Shown in pieces: positions 32,434 to 44,670 of a DNA stretch of 64,000 bases. The position numbers and the translations under genes were made by a program. The DNA is from Desulfatitalea sp. UBA4791 (GTDB lineage: Bacteria; Desulfobacterota; Desulfobacteria; Desulfobacterales; Desulfosarcinaceae). Position 1 is the first letter of the stretch. Every line of letters starts with the position of its first letter. The stretch is from assembly GCA_002402905.1 (NCBI GenBank), contig DHGT01000083.1, positions 39,466-103,465 on the forward strand, read 5' to 3'. The notes beneath the pieces were generated by a model. The model was given only the letters and a program-made list of their open reading frames with translations, was not told where the DNA came from and did not search any database.

Positions 32434-32961
32434 TCAAGGACTGACTTCGCCAACGACCGAAAGGAGGCTCGACATGATGTTGCGGGCCACGGTTTCCACC
32501 TCGGCGATCTCGGACGCCGCGGAGATGGCATCGTAAGCCTGTGCGTCTCCATCGGGAAGCCAATCACCGGCCGCTGAGGTGGTGACCAGAATCAACTTGT
32601 CGTGGCGCGGTTGCCGATCGACGAAGGCACGCACCCGGGTATCGAATCCCCATGCCAGACAGGTGCTGATGATCACCACCGCGTCGTACCGTTCCATCTC
32701 AACCGTTTCCAGGGCCTCTATCCCCACGATTTCCAAACCCAACCCCCTGGACGCCATTTGTAGGCCGAGTTCATCCACCAGTGCGGTTTTGAACGGGCTG
32801 TGGCGTGAGGCCACCAGGATGTTGGGGGCATCGACGGTGCCGGTGCGCACGGTGGGTGCCATATCTTTTTGCGGCCACATTTTCTGCGGCACGGCGCAGC
32901 CCTGCACGGCGATCCATAGAACCAAAAAGAGCGAGAACGTCCCTGTTCGGCCGGGTGTCAT
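32434..32961 (-). CDS. Predicted lipoprotein with a flavodoxin-like fold
   Basis: A 175-residue exported protein. The second ATG (32961) fits AGGA spacing better than the ATG at 32970. The N-terminus has a hydrophobic core ending in VQGC, a lipobox, so the mature protein would be a membrane-anchored lipoprotein. The body has a flavodoxin-like strand-helix order: NILVASRHSPFKTALVDEL, then YDAVVIISTCLAWGFDTRV, then HDKLILVTTSAAGDW. The FMN phosphate loop (T/SxTGxT) is not intact, so flavin binding is doubtful. It sits directly downstream of the two 7TM sensor genes on the same strand and may belong with them. Confidence 0.65.
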   Translation of the reverse strand: MTPGRTGTFSLFLVLWIAVQGCAVPQKMWPQKDMAPTVRTGTVDAPNILVASRHSPFKTALVDELGLQMASRGLGLEIVGIEALETVEMERYDAVVIISTCLAWGFDTRVRAFVDRQPRHDKLILVTTSAAGDWLPDGDAQAYDAISAASEIAEVETVARNIMSSLLSVVGEVSP

Positions 32962-33012
32962 GTCGATCATTCCTCTCCTGCGTGTTTGCCGGCGGCGAGG
33001 GCCGGCGGAATG

Positions 33013-34326
33013 TTAGTCTGCGGCCGTGGCGGCTTTTTCGATATCGATGATTTGCTGCCCGCCGTAGTCTTTGGTTGCGTAACGGGTAATGCGCATCAGC
33101 TTTTGGGTGATCGTGGTGATTTTTTCCAACTGCGCCGTTAGATTCATCATGATGGGGTACAGGAGATCGTCCTCGGGAAGATCCAGCAAGATCAATTCCG
33201 CATAACCCATAATGGCCATGATCGGTTGGTTCAAGTCGTGACACACGGCGCCGGCCATCTCCAGAACGCCTTGCAGCCGTTCGCTTTGGCCCAGGGCCCA
33301 TTGGGCACGATGACGCTCGGTGATGTCCCGCAGGATGATCATGCGACCGATCCGGTTGCCGCGTTTGTCCGGCAATGGGGTTGTCCGCGTTTCATAAAAT
33401 CGTTTCATGCCATTGTTCAGCAGGCAGACCGTTTCCTCCGGTTGAGCGAGGGACAATGGCAGAGAGGCCTGTGGTTCTATCGGTATGGGAAAGGCGGCAT
33501 CCTTGGCAGAGGTCCCAATATGAAAAAGGGCTTCGGCGGCGGGATTGAGATCCAACAGGCGGTTTTGATCATCGACGACGAGGATGGGGTCGCCGATCCC
33601 CGAGTAGATATCGGCCTTGGCGATGGGCAACAGGTCCAGCAGATGATAGCGGAAAAAGCCCCAGGCCATGGATAGGGCGACAAGAATAAAGGCCAGGGGG
33701 CTGATATCCATATGGGGCATCGGGCTGTTGCCGGTCACGTAGACCGCACTTGTCAGCCAAACGATAGCGACCGCCGCCAGGATGACGCCGGCCTGGGCGC
33801 GCATGACACCCGACGATATCCACGTGACGTAGATCAAAAATGTGGTGAGCCCAAAGGCCAGTATGTATTGGGTGCCGATGATGCCCCACCACAGAATACC
33901 GCGTTCGACGCCACGAATGGGAACCGCATGATCGTGGATCAGGTAGTAATTTCTATAGACCAGGTGGTGCAGGGGGTCGGTCCACGCCAACGCCAACATG
34001 GCCAGGGGAATCAGGATGAAAATTGTTTTTGTCGTGCGATGGATCCAACATTCGAATCCGAATATGGAGAATGTGAAACAAAGCGCCAGGGGAATCATGG
34101 GAGCGGTACCGAGATATTGCACATAGGTGACCCGCATGTCCGTCTCCAGACTCAATCCCAGGTAGAGCAAGCCCTCGAAAATCGACCAGATCGCGCCGGC
34201 CATGCATACCAAGGATAAATATCGGGCACCCCGAATCCGTCGCCGTCGCCAGGCGAACACGGCAACGATGATAATGAGAAGCGCGGCGATGAAAAAGGGC
34301 GCACTATAGATCAGTTCGGGAGGCAT
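33013..34326 (-). CDS. 7TM-PAS histidine-kinase-like sensor lacking an ATPase domain (copy 1)
   Basis: A 437-residue membrane protein. Residues ~1-225 contain seven hydrophobic helices of the HisKA_7TM sensor class. Residues ~240-345 form a PAS domain ending in MIILRDITERHRAQ. Residues ~355-425 form a dimerisation/phosphotransfer domain with an H-box (GAVCHDLNQPIMAIMGYAEL). The chain stops ~60 residues later, so there is no N, G1, F or G2 box and no place for ATP. It cannot be a classical autokinase; the His could be phosphorylated in trans or act as a phosphatase/scaffold. It is a close paralogue of the gene just upstream, from which it is separated by 48 bp. Confidence 0.83.
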   Translation of the reverse strand: MPPELIYSAPFFIAALLIIIVAVFAWRRRRIRGARYLSLVCMAGAIWSIFEGLLYLGLSLETDMRVTYVQYLGTAPMIPLALCFTFSIFGFECWIHRTTKTIFILIPLAMLALAWTDPLHHLVYRNYYLIHDHAVPIRGVERGILWWGIIGTQYILAFGLTTFLIYVTWISSGVMRAQAGVILAAVAIVWLTSAVYVTGNSPMPHMDISPLAFILVALSMAWGFFRYHLLDLLPIAKADIYSGIGDPILVVDDQNRLLDLNPAAEALFHIGTSAKDAAFPIPIEPQASLPLSLAQPEETVCLLNNGMKRFYETRTTPLPDKRGNRIGRMIILRDITERHRAQWALGQSERLQGVLEMAGAVCHDLNQPIMAIMGYAELILLDLPEDDLLYPIMMNLTAQLEKITTITQKLMRITRYATKDYGGQQIIDIEKAATAAD

Positions 34327-34374
34327 GACACCATTCCGTCAAGAGGGGCGTTCGAGTGCAGCGACACGCGACCT

Positions 34375-35691
34375 TTAAGCATCGGCCGATGATTTGTCGA
34401 TGTCGACGATCTTACTGCGTAAATATTCGCGGGTTTCATAGCGGGTGATACCTGTCAGTTTCAAGGTCGTTTCCCTCAATCGATTGGCTTGCTCGGCCAA
34501 TTTGAGCACCTTGGGGTAGAGTGCATGGTTGCTGGATACCGCGCCTTCAAGCCTATCCGTCTGCTTCAACAGGGCGGCGACGGGTTGGTTCAGATCGTGG
34601 CACACCGCACCGGCCATTTCCAGGACGCCTTGCATGCGCTCGGTTTCGTCTAAAGTTTCGTTGGCAAGCTTATTTTCGGTGACGTCCTGGAAAATCAGGA
34701 CCTGCCCGATCTGTTTCCCCGTTTTGTCCCGGATCGTGGACCTGCCCAGGTCGAAAAACCGCGGCTTTTCGCCCATGGGGAAGGTGAGCTGTCGGGCCGC
34801 GTCCTGATCGAGAATGCCTTCAAATTGCGGGTGGTTGGCGAATATATGCTCGAAATTCCGTGCAATGGCGTCGGGGGCCTTGAGATTGAACTTTTTTTCG
34901 GCTGCGGGGTTCATGTCTAGGATTCGACGTTTTTCGTCGATGACGATGATCGGATCGCTCAGGGCCTTGAAAATAAGCGCCTTGGCGATGGGAACGAGCT
35001 GAAGCAGGTCGTATTTGAAAAATCCCCAGGCAAGGGAAAAGGCGACAAAAATAAAGGCCACAGGCCCGAGATCCATGTTGGCAACCGGGCTTTTCCCCAT
35101 GACGTAGATTGCGTTGGCCAGCCAGACCACGCCGATGGCGGCCAGTACGACACCTGCCTGGGAACGACGGGCGCCCTGGTTGACATGCACGGTCCGAATC
35201 AGTATCGCGCTCATCAGCCCCGTCAGTGCGTAGTGATATCCGATGATCACCCACCATAAGGGACCATGGTCGATGCCGAGCATGGGCACCGGCCCTTTGT
35301 CGATGCGGAAGAAATGGCTGAACACCAGTTGGTGTGAGGCGTTGCTCCAGACCAGCGCGATGATCGTGGCGGCGGTGGCCATCAATGCCGTGATGCTGAT
35401 GGCGTTGACCCAGTGCTGGAAACCGAACGTAGACAGCGTAAAGATCAACGCCAGTGGGATAACGGTGGCGATGCCCAGATACTGGACCGAGGTGATGCGG
35501 ATGTTGGCTGCCATGTCCAAGCCCAGATAGAGCATGCCTTCGCAGGTCGCCCAGAACGCCCCCGCCATGCAGAGCATGATCAAATACCAGGCACCGGGTG
35601 TGGTTCGGCGAATAAAGATGAACACCGCCACCACCAGAATGGCGATCGATGCGAGAAAAAAGGGCGTACTGTAAATTAATTCGGGGGGCAT
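34375..35691 (-). CDS. 7TM-PAS histidine-kinase-like sensor lacking an ATPase domain (copy 2)
   Basis: A 438-residue paralogue of the downstream gene, with the same domain order: start MPPELIYSTPFFLASIAIL, seven helices, a PAS domain (VIDEKRRILDMNPAAEKKFNL ... VLIFQDVTENKLAN), and an H-box (GAVCHDLNQPVAALLKQ). It too ends ~70 residues after the H-box, with no ATP-binding domain; the last residues are DIDKSSADA, as in copy 1 (DIEKAATAAD). The start is the ATG at 35691. The two copies share the same N-terminal motif and ends, so they arose by tandem duplication. No response regulator is adjacent. Confidence 0.83.
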   Translation of the reverse strand: MPPELIYSTPFFLASIAILVVAVFIFIRRTTPGAWYLIMLCMAGAFWATCEGMLYLGLDMAANIRITSVQYLGIATVIPLALIFTLSTFGFQHWVNAISITALMATAATIIALVWSNASHQLVFSHFFRIDKGPVPMLGIDHGPLWWVIIGYHYALTGLMSAILIRTVHVNQGARRSQAGVVLAAIGVVWLANAIYVMGKSPVANMDLGPVAFIFVAFSLAWGFFKYDLLQLVPIAKALIFKALSDPIIVIDEKRRILDMNPAAEKKFNLKAPDAIARNFEHIFANHPQFEGILDQDAARQLTFPMGEKPRFFDLGRSTIRDKTGKQIGQVLIFQDVTENKLANETLDETERMQGVLEMAGAVCHDLNQPVAALLKQTDRLEGAVSSNHALYPKVLKLAEQANRLRETTLKLTGITRYETREYLRSKIVDIDKSSADA

Positions 35692-35798
35692 TGGCACCGT
35701 CTGAGACTCTCTATAAAAGTGGTTCGCAGATACGTTATCGGGGGTCGATTGTCAATGGCGCCCTGACTCGCGCTGCCCGTGGGATTGAAGCCTGCCTG

Positions 35799-35990
35799 TT
35801 ATTCCGTTATTTTTGTCGTTGCCGCCAGTTTGGCGATTCTGTCCGCGGCGACGTCGCGCACCATGGCGTGCTCATCTCGTTCGGATATCTGCTTGAGCAG
35901 GTTGATATCGTCTATTTTTTCAATTGCCTTGATCCGGACCTCGGGATTTGAGTTCCGCCAACGCGGGATAAACAAGTCACTGAATTTCAT
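35799..35990 (-). CDS. Small HEAT-repeat-like protein
   Basis: A 63-residue protein preceded by AAGGAGG (ATGs at 35993 and 35990; the second has better spacing). The sequence has the pattern of one-and-a-half HEAT repeats: NSNPEVRIKAIEKIDDINLLKQI, then HAMVRDVAADRIAKLA. HEAT repeats bind proteins; no partner is apparent. It lies upstream of the 7TM sensor pair on the same strand. Its function is not known. Confidence 0.6.
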   Translation of the reverse strand: MKFSDLFIPRWRNSNPEVRIKAIEKIDDINLLKQISERDEHAMVRDVAADRIAKLAATTKITE

Positions 35991-36288
35991 CATGACCTCC
36001 TTTTCGGCCCGGCACCCCTGCGCCGGGAAGATGAATGGTTGGCCGCAGGCACGCATCGCTCATGGTTTGAAAAGCGAAACAGCGACTGTGGGAGGTCGTT
36101 CTCCAATTCAGTAAGGGGGTGGCTCGCTCGGCGTTCGGAGGCGCGACATTCGAAGGGAATATCCAATACGGCGGAATGGCTTGTGAAACAGCCTGCTGAT
36201 CAGAAACGCTGCTGCACTGCGACGGATGCCATCATCCTAAATGAAACAGCGGGGCCTGTCAAATCCGGAGTCATACATGGGGGACGGT

Positions 36289-36474
36289 CTAAAGCCTGGG
36301 CTTCCTTCGTTTTTCTTTGTGCATGTTTGCCAATTTTTCACTGATGGCATCAAAAATGAATTCTTTGGGATCCAATCCCTTGGCTTTACAGAGGGCCTCC
36401 ACCCGCTCGAACAGGGCTTTGGGGATAAAGGCGGAAATAGACGCGTTAGGCTCTTGGTCGTGGTTTTGGCGCAT
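36289..36474 (-). CDS. Small ribbon-helix-helix-like protein
   Basis: A 61-residue basic protein starting at 36474 with GGGA 9 bases upstream; the longer open frame in front is not credible. The first third is a beta strand pattern (NASISAFIPKALFERVE), followed by a helix and turn (AKGLDPKEFIFDAISEKLANMH), which resembles the RHH/Arc-MetJ fold of small DNA-binding proteins. Ends in a Lys/Arg-rich tail (KEKRRKPRL). No antitoxin partner or toxin is seen beside it, so the regulatory role is open. Confidence 0.5.
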   Translation of the reverse strand: MRQNHDQEPNASISAFIPKALFERVEALCKAKGLDPKEFIFDAISEKLANMHKEKRRKPRL

Positions 36475-40601
<4,127 letters not shown>

Positions 40602-40631
40602 GCCGCCATCGATTGGATTGCACTTTCCAGG

Positions 40632-40664
40632 GGCCGCTTCATCTTGGTATGAAGCGGCCTTTTT
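40632..40664 (+). terminator. Rho-independent terminator after PFOR
   Basis: An 11-bp perfect stem GGCCGCTTCAT/ATGAAGCGGCC with a 6-nt loop and TTTTT at the end. Confidence 0.88.
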
Positions 40665-40696
40665 AATTCGGCCGTTTTGTTGTAATAAGGGCCCTC

Positions 40697-41377
40697 ATGT
40701 CGACCGTATCCCATCCATCCGAATACCAGTGCCGCCGCTGCGGAACCTGTTGCTGTAAGGGCGGGCCGGCCCTGCATGTCGAGGACGAGACGCTGGTCAC
40801 CTCGGGCAAGATCCTCTTGAAGGATTTGTGCACCATTCGCGAAGGTGAACCGGCATTCGACAACATCCGCGGCGTGGTGAACCCGGCCCCGAGCGACATC
40901 ATCAAGATCAAGGGGGTGTCCGACACGGACGCGACCTGCCGGTTTTTGAACCAGGAAACCGTTGGGTGCACCATTTATGAACACCGGCCCGCGGAGTGTC
41001 GTGTGCTCACGTGTTGGGACACCCAGGCGATCATGACGATGTATGATCAGGATCGCCTGACCCGCGGCCGGCTCTTGTCGCGGCTGCCGGGCTTGTTCGA
41101 CCTGGTCGACGAGCATCAGCACCGTTGCGGCTATCCGCGTGTCGCCGAATTGGCGACGGCCATCCAAAACGGGGATGCAGGCGGGGTGGCGGCCGAAGAG
41201 CTGTTGGCCATGATTCGTTATGACCAGAGCCTGCGGCAGGTGACCGTTGAACGCTCCCGTCTGGATCCTTCGCTACTCGATTTCCTGTTCGGTCGACCGC
41301 TGGCAGAAACGTTGCGCCGGTTCCAGATCAAAATGATCCGGAATGGACCCCGCATCACCCTCGTACCTGCTTTTTGA
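40697..41377 (+). CDS. YkgJ-family CxxC cluster protein
   Basis: A 226-residue protein of the YkgJ (formerly UPF0153) family, proposed to bind zinc or an [Fe-S] cluster. The signature is near the start: CRRCGTCCCKGGPAL (~12-26), then CRFLNQETVGCTIYEHRPAECR (~81-102) with the remaining cysteines. The role is not established in any well-studied homologue. It starts ~33 bp after the PFOR terminator and may have its own promoter there. The C-terminal half is helical and unremarkable. Confidence 0.75.
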   Translation: MSTVSHPSEYQCRRCGTCCCKGGPALHVEDETLVTSGKILLKDLCTIREGEPAFDNIRGVVNPAPSDIIKIKGVSDTDATCRFLNQETVGCTIYEHRPAECRVLTCWDTQAIMTMYDQDRLTRGRLLSRLPGLFDLVDEHQHRCGYPRVAELATAIQNGDAGGVAAEELLAMIRYDQSLRQVTVERSRLDPSLLDFLFGRPLAETLRRFQIKMIRNGPRITLVPAF

Positions 41378-41464
41378 CATCAGAATCCGTTCTTTAGCGG
41401 GCTGCGGCGCGGATTGCCGGTGGACGTCGGCCGCCTTTGATGGAAAGCGATGGACTCGCGCGAC

Positions 41465-42274
41465 TTATCGGCCGTAGAGGTCCGGACGGCGGTTGGGGAA
41501 AAAGTAGCGCATGGGATGCGACCGAACCGCTTCCAACTCAGCCGCCATGAGTTCCACTATCAGCATGCCTTCCGTGTTTTCCAGGCGTTTGGCGATGACC
41601 TCTCCCGACGGACCGATAACGACCGCGTTGCCCGGAAAAACGAGTCCTCTGTCGTTTTCCCCGAGTTGGTTGCAGGCCACCACAAAGACCCCATTGTCAT
41701 AGGCCCGGGCTGTCAGGTGGCGCAGCCACGATCGATGTTTGGCAGCGGCGTCGCCTCGAGGTGACGCATGGGGCATGAAGAGAATGTCGGCGTCTTTGGC
41801 GGTCATGGCCGTGGAAAGTTCGGGAAAATGTGCATCGTAGCACAGTTGGATGCCGAGGATGGCGTGGGTGGTATCGAAAACGGGGATGTCATTGCCTGGA
41901 ACGAAGTAAGGCGTTTCGTTGGGTGCCAGATGAAGTTTCCGGTAGCAGCCGATCCGGCCATCGGGCCAAAAGATGCCATGGCTGGCGTATGGCTTGTCCG
42001 TGTCACTTCGTTCGGCCATTCCGGCCAGGATGATCATCCGATGCCGAGTGGCAAGCGTGGACAGACGATGGCTGACATCTCCTGGAAGGGGTTGGGCGTA
42101 AGCTGACATGTCGCTATGGTTCACATAGCCCGTGATGTTCAATTCTGGAAAACAGATCAGTGCCACGCCGTTTTTTTGGGCTTCGCGGACCCAGTAGGCG
42201 GTTCGGGATAGATTGAACTCGATCTCTCCCACCGGCGATCGGCACACCACTGCGGCGACGCGGAGATTTTTCAT
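41465..42274 (-). CDS. Nitrilase-superfamily carbon-nitrogen hydrolase
   Basis: A 269-residue C-N hydrolase. The catalytic triad is intact: Glu in LICFPELNITGY (~43), Lys in YRKLHLAPNETPYF (~112) and Cys in LGIQLCYDAHFPE (~145). It hydrolyses an amide or nitrile-like bond; the subfamily (beta-ureidopropionase, omega-amidase or other) cannot be named. Last gene of a three-gene operon yjbQ-ahb-nitrilase; its ATG comes one base after the stop of the Lrp-like gene. Context does not identify the substrate. Confidence 0.88.
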   Translation of the reverse strand: MKNLRVAAVVCRSPVGEIEFNLSRTAYWVREAQKNGVALICFPELNITGYVNHSDMSAYAQPLPGDVSHRLSTLATRHRMIILAGMAERSDTDKPYASHGIFWPDGRIGCYRKLHLAPNETPYFVPGNDIPVFDTTHAILGIQLCYDAHFPELSTAMTAKDADILFMPHASPRGDAAAKHRSWLRHLTARAYDNGVFVVACNQLGENDRGLVFPGNAVVIGPSGEVIAKRLENTEGMLIVELMAAELEAVRSHPMRYFFPNRRPDLYGR

Positions 42275-42275
42275 G

Positions 42276-42728
42276 TCACAAATCGAATTGGGCCCGAATT
42301 TTAAACACCTTGGTCGCCGGCATATTCAGGATCGCCTCCACGCCGGTCTCTTTGGCGATTCGTTCGAGGTTTTGGGCGATCTCTTCCCTGGAACGGGCGA
42401 TGAACGTAAACCACACGTTGAATTCATTGTCCCGCTGGTAGTTGTGGGTCACACCCGGATAACGATTGACCACCCGGGAAAAGGTCTCAATTTTTTCTTC
42501 AGGCACCCGCGCCGCGCACAGGGTGCTGACAAACCCCACCTTGCCAGGCACAAAATTGGCGCCGATGCGACGAATGATGCCCGCTTGTTTGAGTCGCAGG
42601 ACCCGTTGGATGACATCGCTTTCCTGCAAGTTCAATTCACGGGCAATCACGCCGAACGGGCGCGGTTCAATGGGAAAGTCCGACTGAATCCGGTTGAGAA
42701 TCGTCTTGTCGGTGTCGTCCAGGCTCAT
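42276..42728 (-). CDS. Lrp/AsnC-like siroheme decarboxylase subunit (AhbA/AhbB)
   Basis: A 150-residue protein starting at 42728 (GAGG upstream). It has an N-terminal winged-helix part (DDTDKTILNRIQSDFPIE ... DVIQRVLRLKQAGIIRRIGANF) and a C-terminal RAM-like domain with the pattern GVTHNYQRDNEFNVWFTFIA, characteristic of AhbA/AhbB. In sulfate reducers these form a complex that decarboxylates siroheme to didecarboxysiroheme on the alternative heme route, but a true Lrp regulator cannot be excluded. Single-subunit form; no second paralogue is adjacent. Confidence 0.78.
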   Translation of the reverse strand: MSLDDTDKTILNRIQSDFPIEPRPFGVIARELNLQESDVIQRVLRLKQAGIIRRIGANFVPGKVGFVSTLCAARVPEEKIETFSRVVNRYPGVTHNYQRDNEFNVWFTFIARSREEIAQNLERIAKETGVEAILNMPATKVFKIRAQFDL

Positions 42729-42738
42729 TGAGCTGACC

Positions 42739-43155
42739 TCAGCTTTGCGATGGCGGGGGGAGTGTCGATGCCATCCATGTGATATTGACTTTTCGGCTGC
42801 GCGGACCATCGAATTCACAGAAGAAGATACCTTGCCACGTGCCGAGTACCAACCGGCCGCCTTCCACCTGGACGAGTTCAGAGGACCCGATCAGTGCGGT
42901 CTTGACGTGGGCCGGCGAATTGCCCTCCAGGTGGCGGTAAGGTGCCTTCCAAGGCACCATCTGGTTGAGTACCATTAACATATCCGCCGGCACGCTGGGA
43001 TCCGCGTTTTCGTTGATGGTTACCGCCGCCGTCGTGTGCGGTACGTAAACCATGCAGATCCCTTCCCGAACGCCGGATGCGTCGATCAGGCGCTGGACTT
43101 CACCGGTGATGTCGATCATTTCCGTCTGGCTATGCGTTTTTAGGCTCAGTTGCAT
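42739..43155 (-). CDS. YjbQ-family (UPF0047) protein
   Basis: A 138-residue YjbQ-family protein starting at 43155, with GGGAG 7 bases upstream; the longer frame to 43383 runs through the dsrC terminator and is rejected. Family motifs: VYVPHTTAAVTINENADPSV (~47-66) and GTWQGIFFCEFDGPR near the end, with three conserved metal-ligand His positions. Some members have weak thiamin-phosphate synthase-like activity; the physiological role is unclear. First of three co-directional genes, about 10 bp before ahb. Confidence 0.85.
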   Translation of the reverse strand: MQLSLKTHSQTEMIDITGEVQRLIDASGVREGICMVYVPHTTAAVTINENADPSVPADMLMVLNQMVPWKAPYRHLEGNSPAHVKTALIGSSELVQVEGGRLVLGTWQGIFFCEFDGPRSRKVNITWMASTLPPPSQS

Positions 43156-43254
43156 GGCCGTGCTCCCGGTTTTTATGAATAGCATCCATTTAGAATCCAT
43201 GTCGGCAAGCGACATCTCCATGCTTGCTATCACTTTTCCGGATGACATCTCAAA

Positions 43255-43283
43255 TAAAAAAGGCCCTGCATAGCAGGGCCTTT
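43255..43283 (-). terminator. Rho-independent terminator of dsrC
   Basis: Stem AAAGGCCCTGC/GCAGGGCC TTT with loop TAT; on the minus strand it ends in TTTTTT. It lies 24 bp after the dsrC stop. Confidence 0.88.
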
Positions 43284-43306
43284 GAGTGAACTGATGCCGA
43301 ATCGGA

Positions 43307-43624
43307 TTAGACGCAACCGGTCGGTTTGGGCAGACCTGCCATTTTACAGGCTCCCTTGCCCGGTCCGGAAGGAAAGAGTTCATAAATGTGTTTCAGTTTG
43401 AACCCGGTGACTTTGGAAAGAACGCGAACCATCGGGGCGATACCATTCTTTTCATAGTACTCGCGGAGCACCTCGATCACCTTTTTGTGTTCATCGTTCA
43501 GCTCATCGATGCCTTCCTGCTGCTTTACATACTGGACCCACTCTTCACTCCAGTTTTTGTAATCATCGATGAAACCATCTTCGTCTACGTTAAAAGTTTT
43601 TCCACTAAATTCAACTGTCGGCAT
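43307..43624 (-). CDS. dsrC: DsrC (TusE/DsrC family), sulfur-carrier protein of dissimilatory sulfite reduction
   Basis: A 105-residue DsrC. The helical body is normal (KNWSEEWVQYVKQQEGIDELND), and the flexible C-terminal arm carries both redox cysteines, in GKGACKMAGLPKPTGCV (second-last Cys and penultimate Cys, 11 positions apart). Family role: DsrC accepts sulfur from DsrAB as a trisulfide and delivers it to membrane or soluble reductases. Two Cys mean it is the functional type for dissimilatory sulfur metabolism, not TusE of tRNA thiolation. RBS AAGGAGGAG. It has its own promoter and terminator, but it lies next to the Flx/Hdr operon, and Flx-Hdr complexes have been proposed to use DsrC. 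Confidence 0.96.
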   Translation of the reverse strand: MPTVEFSGKTFNVDEDGFIDDYKNWSEEWVQYVKQQEGIDELNDEHKKVIEVLREYYEKNGIAPMVRVLSKVTGFKLKHIYELFPSGPGKGACKMAGLPKPTGCV

Positions 43625-43700
43625 TTAAACTCCTCCTTTGCCAATATTTTATGGTTCTTGGCTAGTCAGCCTTTGCTAATCCGAAACTGTGAAGTTAACC

Positions 43701-43729
43701 CTAATAACGAATCACCTGTTTGTTGTCAA
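43701..43729 (-). promoter_or_regulatory. Sigma-70-like promoter of dsrC
   Basis: TTGACA at 43729-43724, a 17-bp spacer and TATTAG at 43706-43701 on the minus strand. The start point would be about 70 bp before the dsrC start codon. Confidence 0.62.
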
Positions 43730-43769
43730 TATGAAAACACGCGATCGGCGCTTATCTGTTCCAAACGGA

Positions 43770-44669
43770 TCAATATTCTTTAGGTGTCCGGTTCACCTGA
43801 GCCAGGGTGAATACCGGGCCGTCCTTGCAGACCAATTCGCGACCGATTCCGCAGCGGCCGCACATACCGATACCGCACTTCATCCGGTTTTCCAGAGAAA
43901 GGATGATGTGGTCATGGTCGTAGCCCAGTTTTTCAAGGACCGGCTGTGTAAATTTGATCATGATGGGGGGGCCGCAAACGATGGCGTAAGAGTTTTCATC
44001 ACCCGGGGGGGCCTTTTGTTCTGTAATCGGCGGCACAAAGCCGACGTTGTATTTCCAGTCCGGATCTTTTGTGCCGTCCACGGTAATGTGCATGTTGATA
44101 TCATCGCGTTTTTCCCACTCGATCAGCTCGTTTTTATAAAGGAGCATACCCGGTGAGCGCGCACCGTAAACGACGTTGATGTCGTTAAATTTTTTCCGAT
44201 TGGCCGGGTCGAGCATGTAAATGATCGAAGAGCGCAAGGTGGTGAAGGCGAATCCACCGCCGACGATCAGGACGTTCTTGCCTTCGAGCAGGTCCCAGGG
44301 GTACCAGTTGCCCAGCGGACCGCGCACGCCCATGATGTCGCCGACCTGCATGTTGTGCAGATGAGAGGTCACGACCCCGGCCTTGTTGATGGTGAACTTG
44401 ATGAACCCTTTTTCCACCGGGGAAGAGGCGATGCCGATGGGGATTTCGCCCACGCCGGCGATGGACAACTCGGCAAACTGACCGGCTCTGTATGCGAATT
44501 TGGCTTCATCGTCCGGGTTGAGGAACACGAATTTGAATGTTTTTAAATTGCGATCTTCGCTCTCGACGGTAATGTCGTCGATACGGACCGGATATGGCAG
44601 ATATGGATTTTGCACGAATTCCTCCCTCGATCGGGTGCGTTCGGGACGTTGCTGTGCGGCGACCGGCAC
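43770..44669 (-). CDS. FAD/NAD-binding oxidoreductase subunit (FlxA-like)
   Basis: A 299-residue ferredoxin-reductase-like subunit starting at a GTG overlapping the preceding stop region (TGACGTG). An FAD-binding barrel comes first (FAYRAGQFAELSI, then IGIASSPVEKGFIKFTI), then the NAD-binding segment VLIVGGGFAFTTLRSSI, and a C-terminal four-Cys [2Fe-2S] cluster motif of the DHODB type (KCGIGMCGRCGIG ... VCKDG). This is the family of AsrB, sulfhydrogenase gamma and FlxA, which exchange electrons with NAD(H). Last gene of the Flx/Hdr operon. In Desulfovibrio, FlxABCD-HdrABC acts as an NADH dehydrogenase/heterodisulfide reductase. Confidence 0.85.
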   Translation of the reverse strand: MPVAAQQRPERTRSREEFVQNPYLPYPVRIDDITVESEDRNLKTFKFVFLNPDDEAKFAYRAGQFAELSIAGVGEIPIGIASSPVEKGFIKFTINKAGVVTSHLHNMQVGDIMGVRGPLGNWYPWDLLEGKNVLIVGGGFAFTTLRSSIIYMLDPANRKKFNDINVVYGARSPGMLLYKNELIEWEKRDDINMHITVDGTKDPDWKYNVGFVPPITEQKAPPGDENSYAIVCGPPIMIKFTQPVLEKLGYDHDHIILSLENRMKCGIGMCGRCGIGRELVCKDGPVFTLAQVNRTPKEY

Positions 44670-44670
44670 G

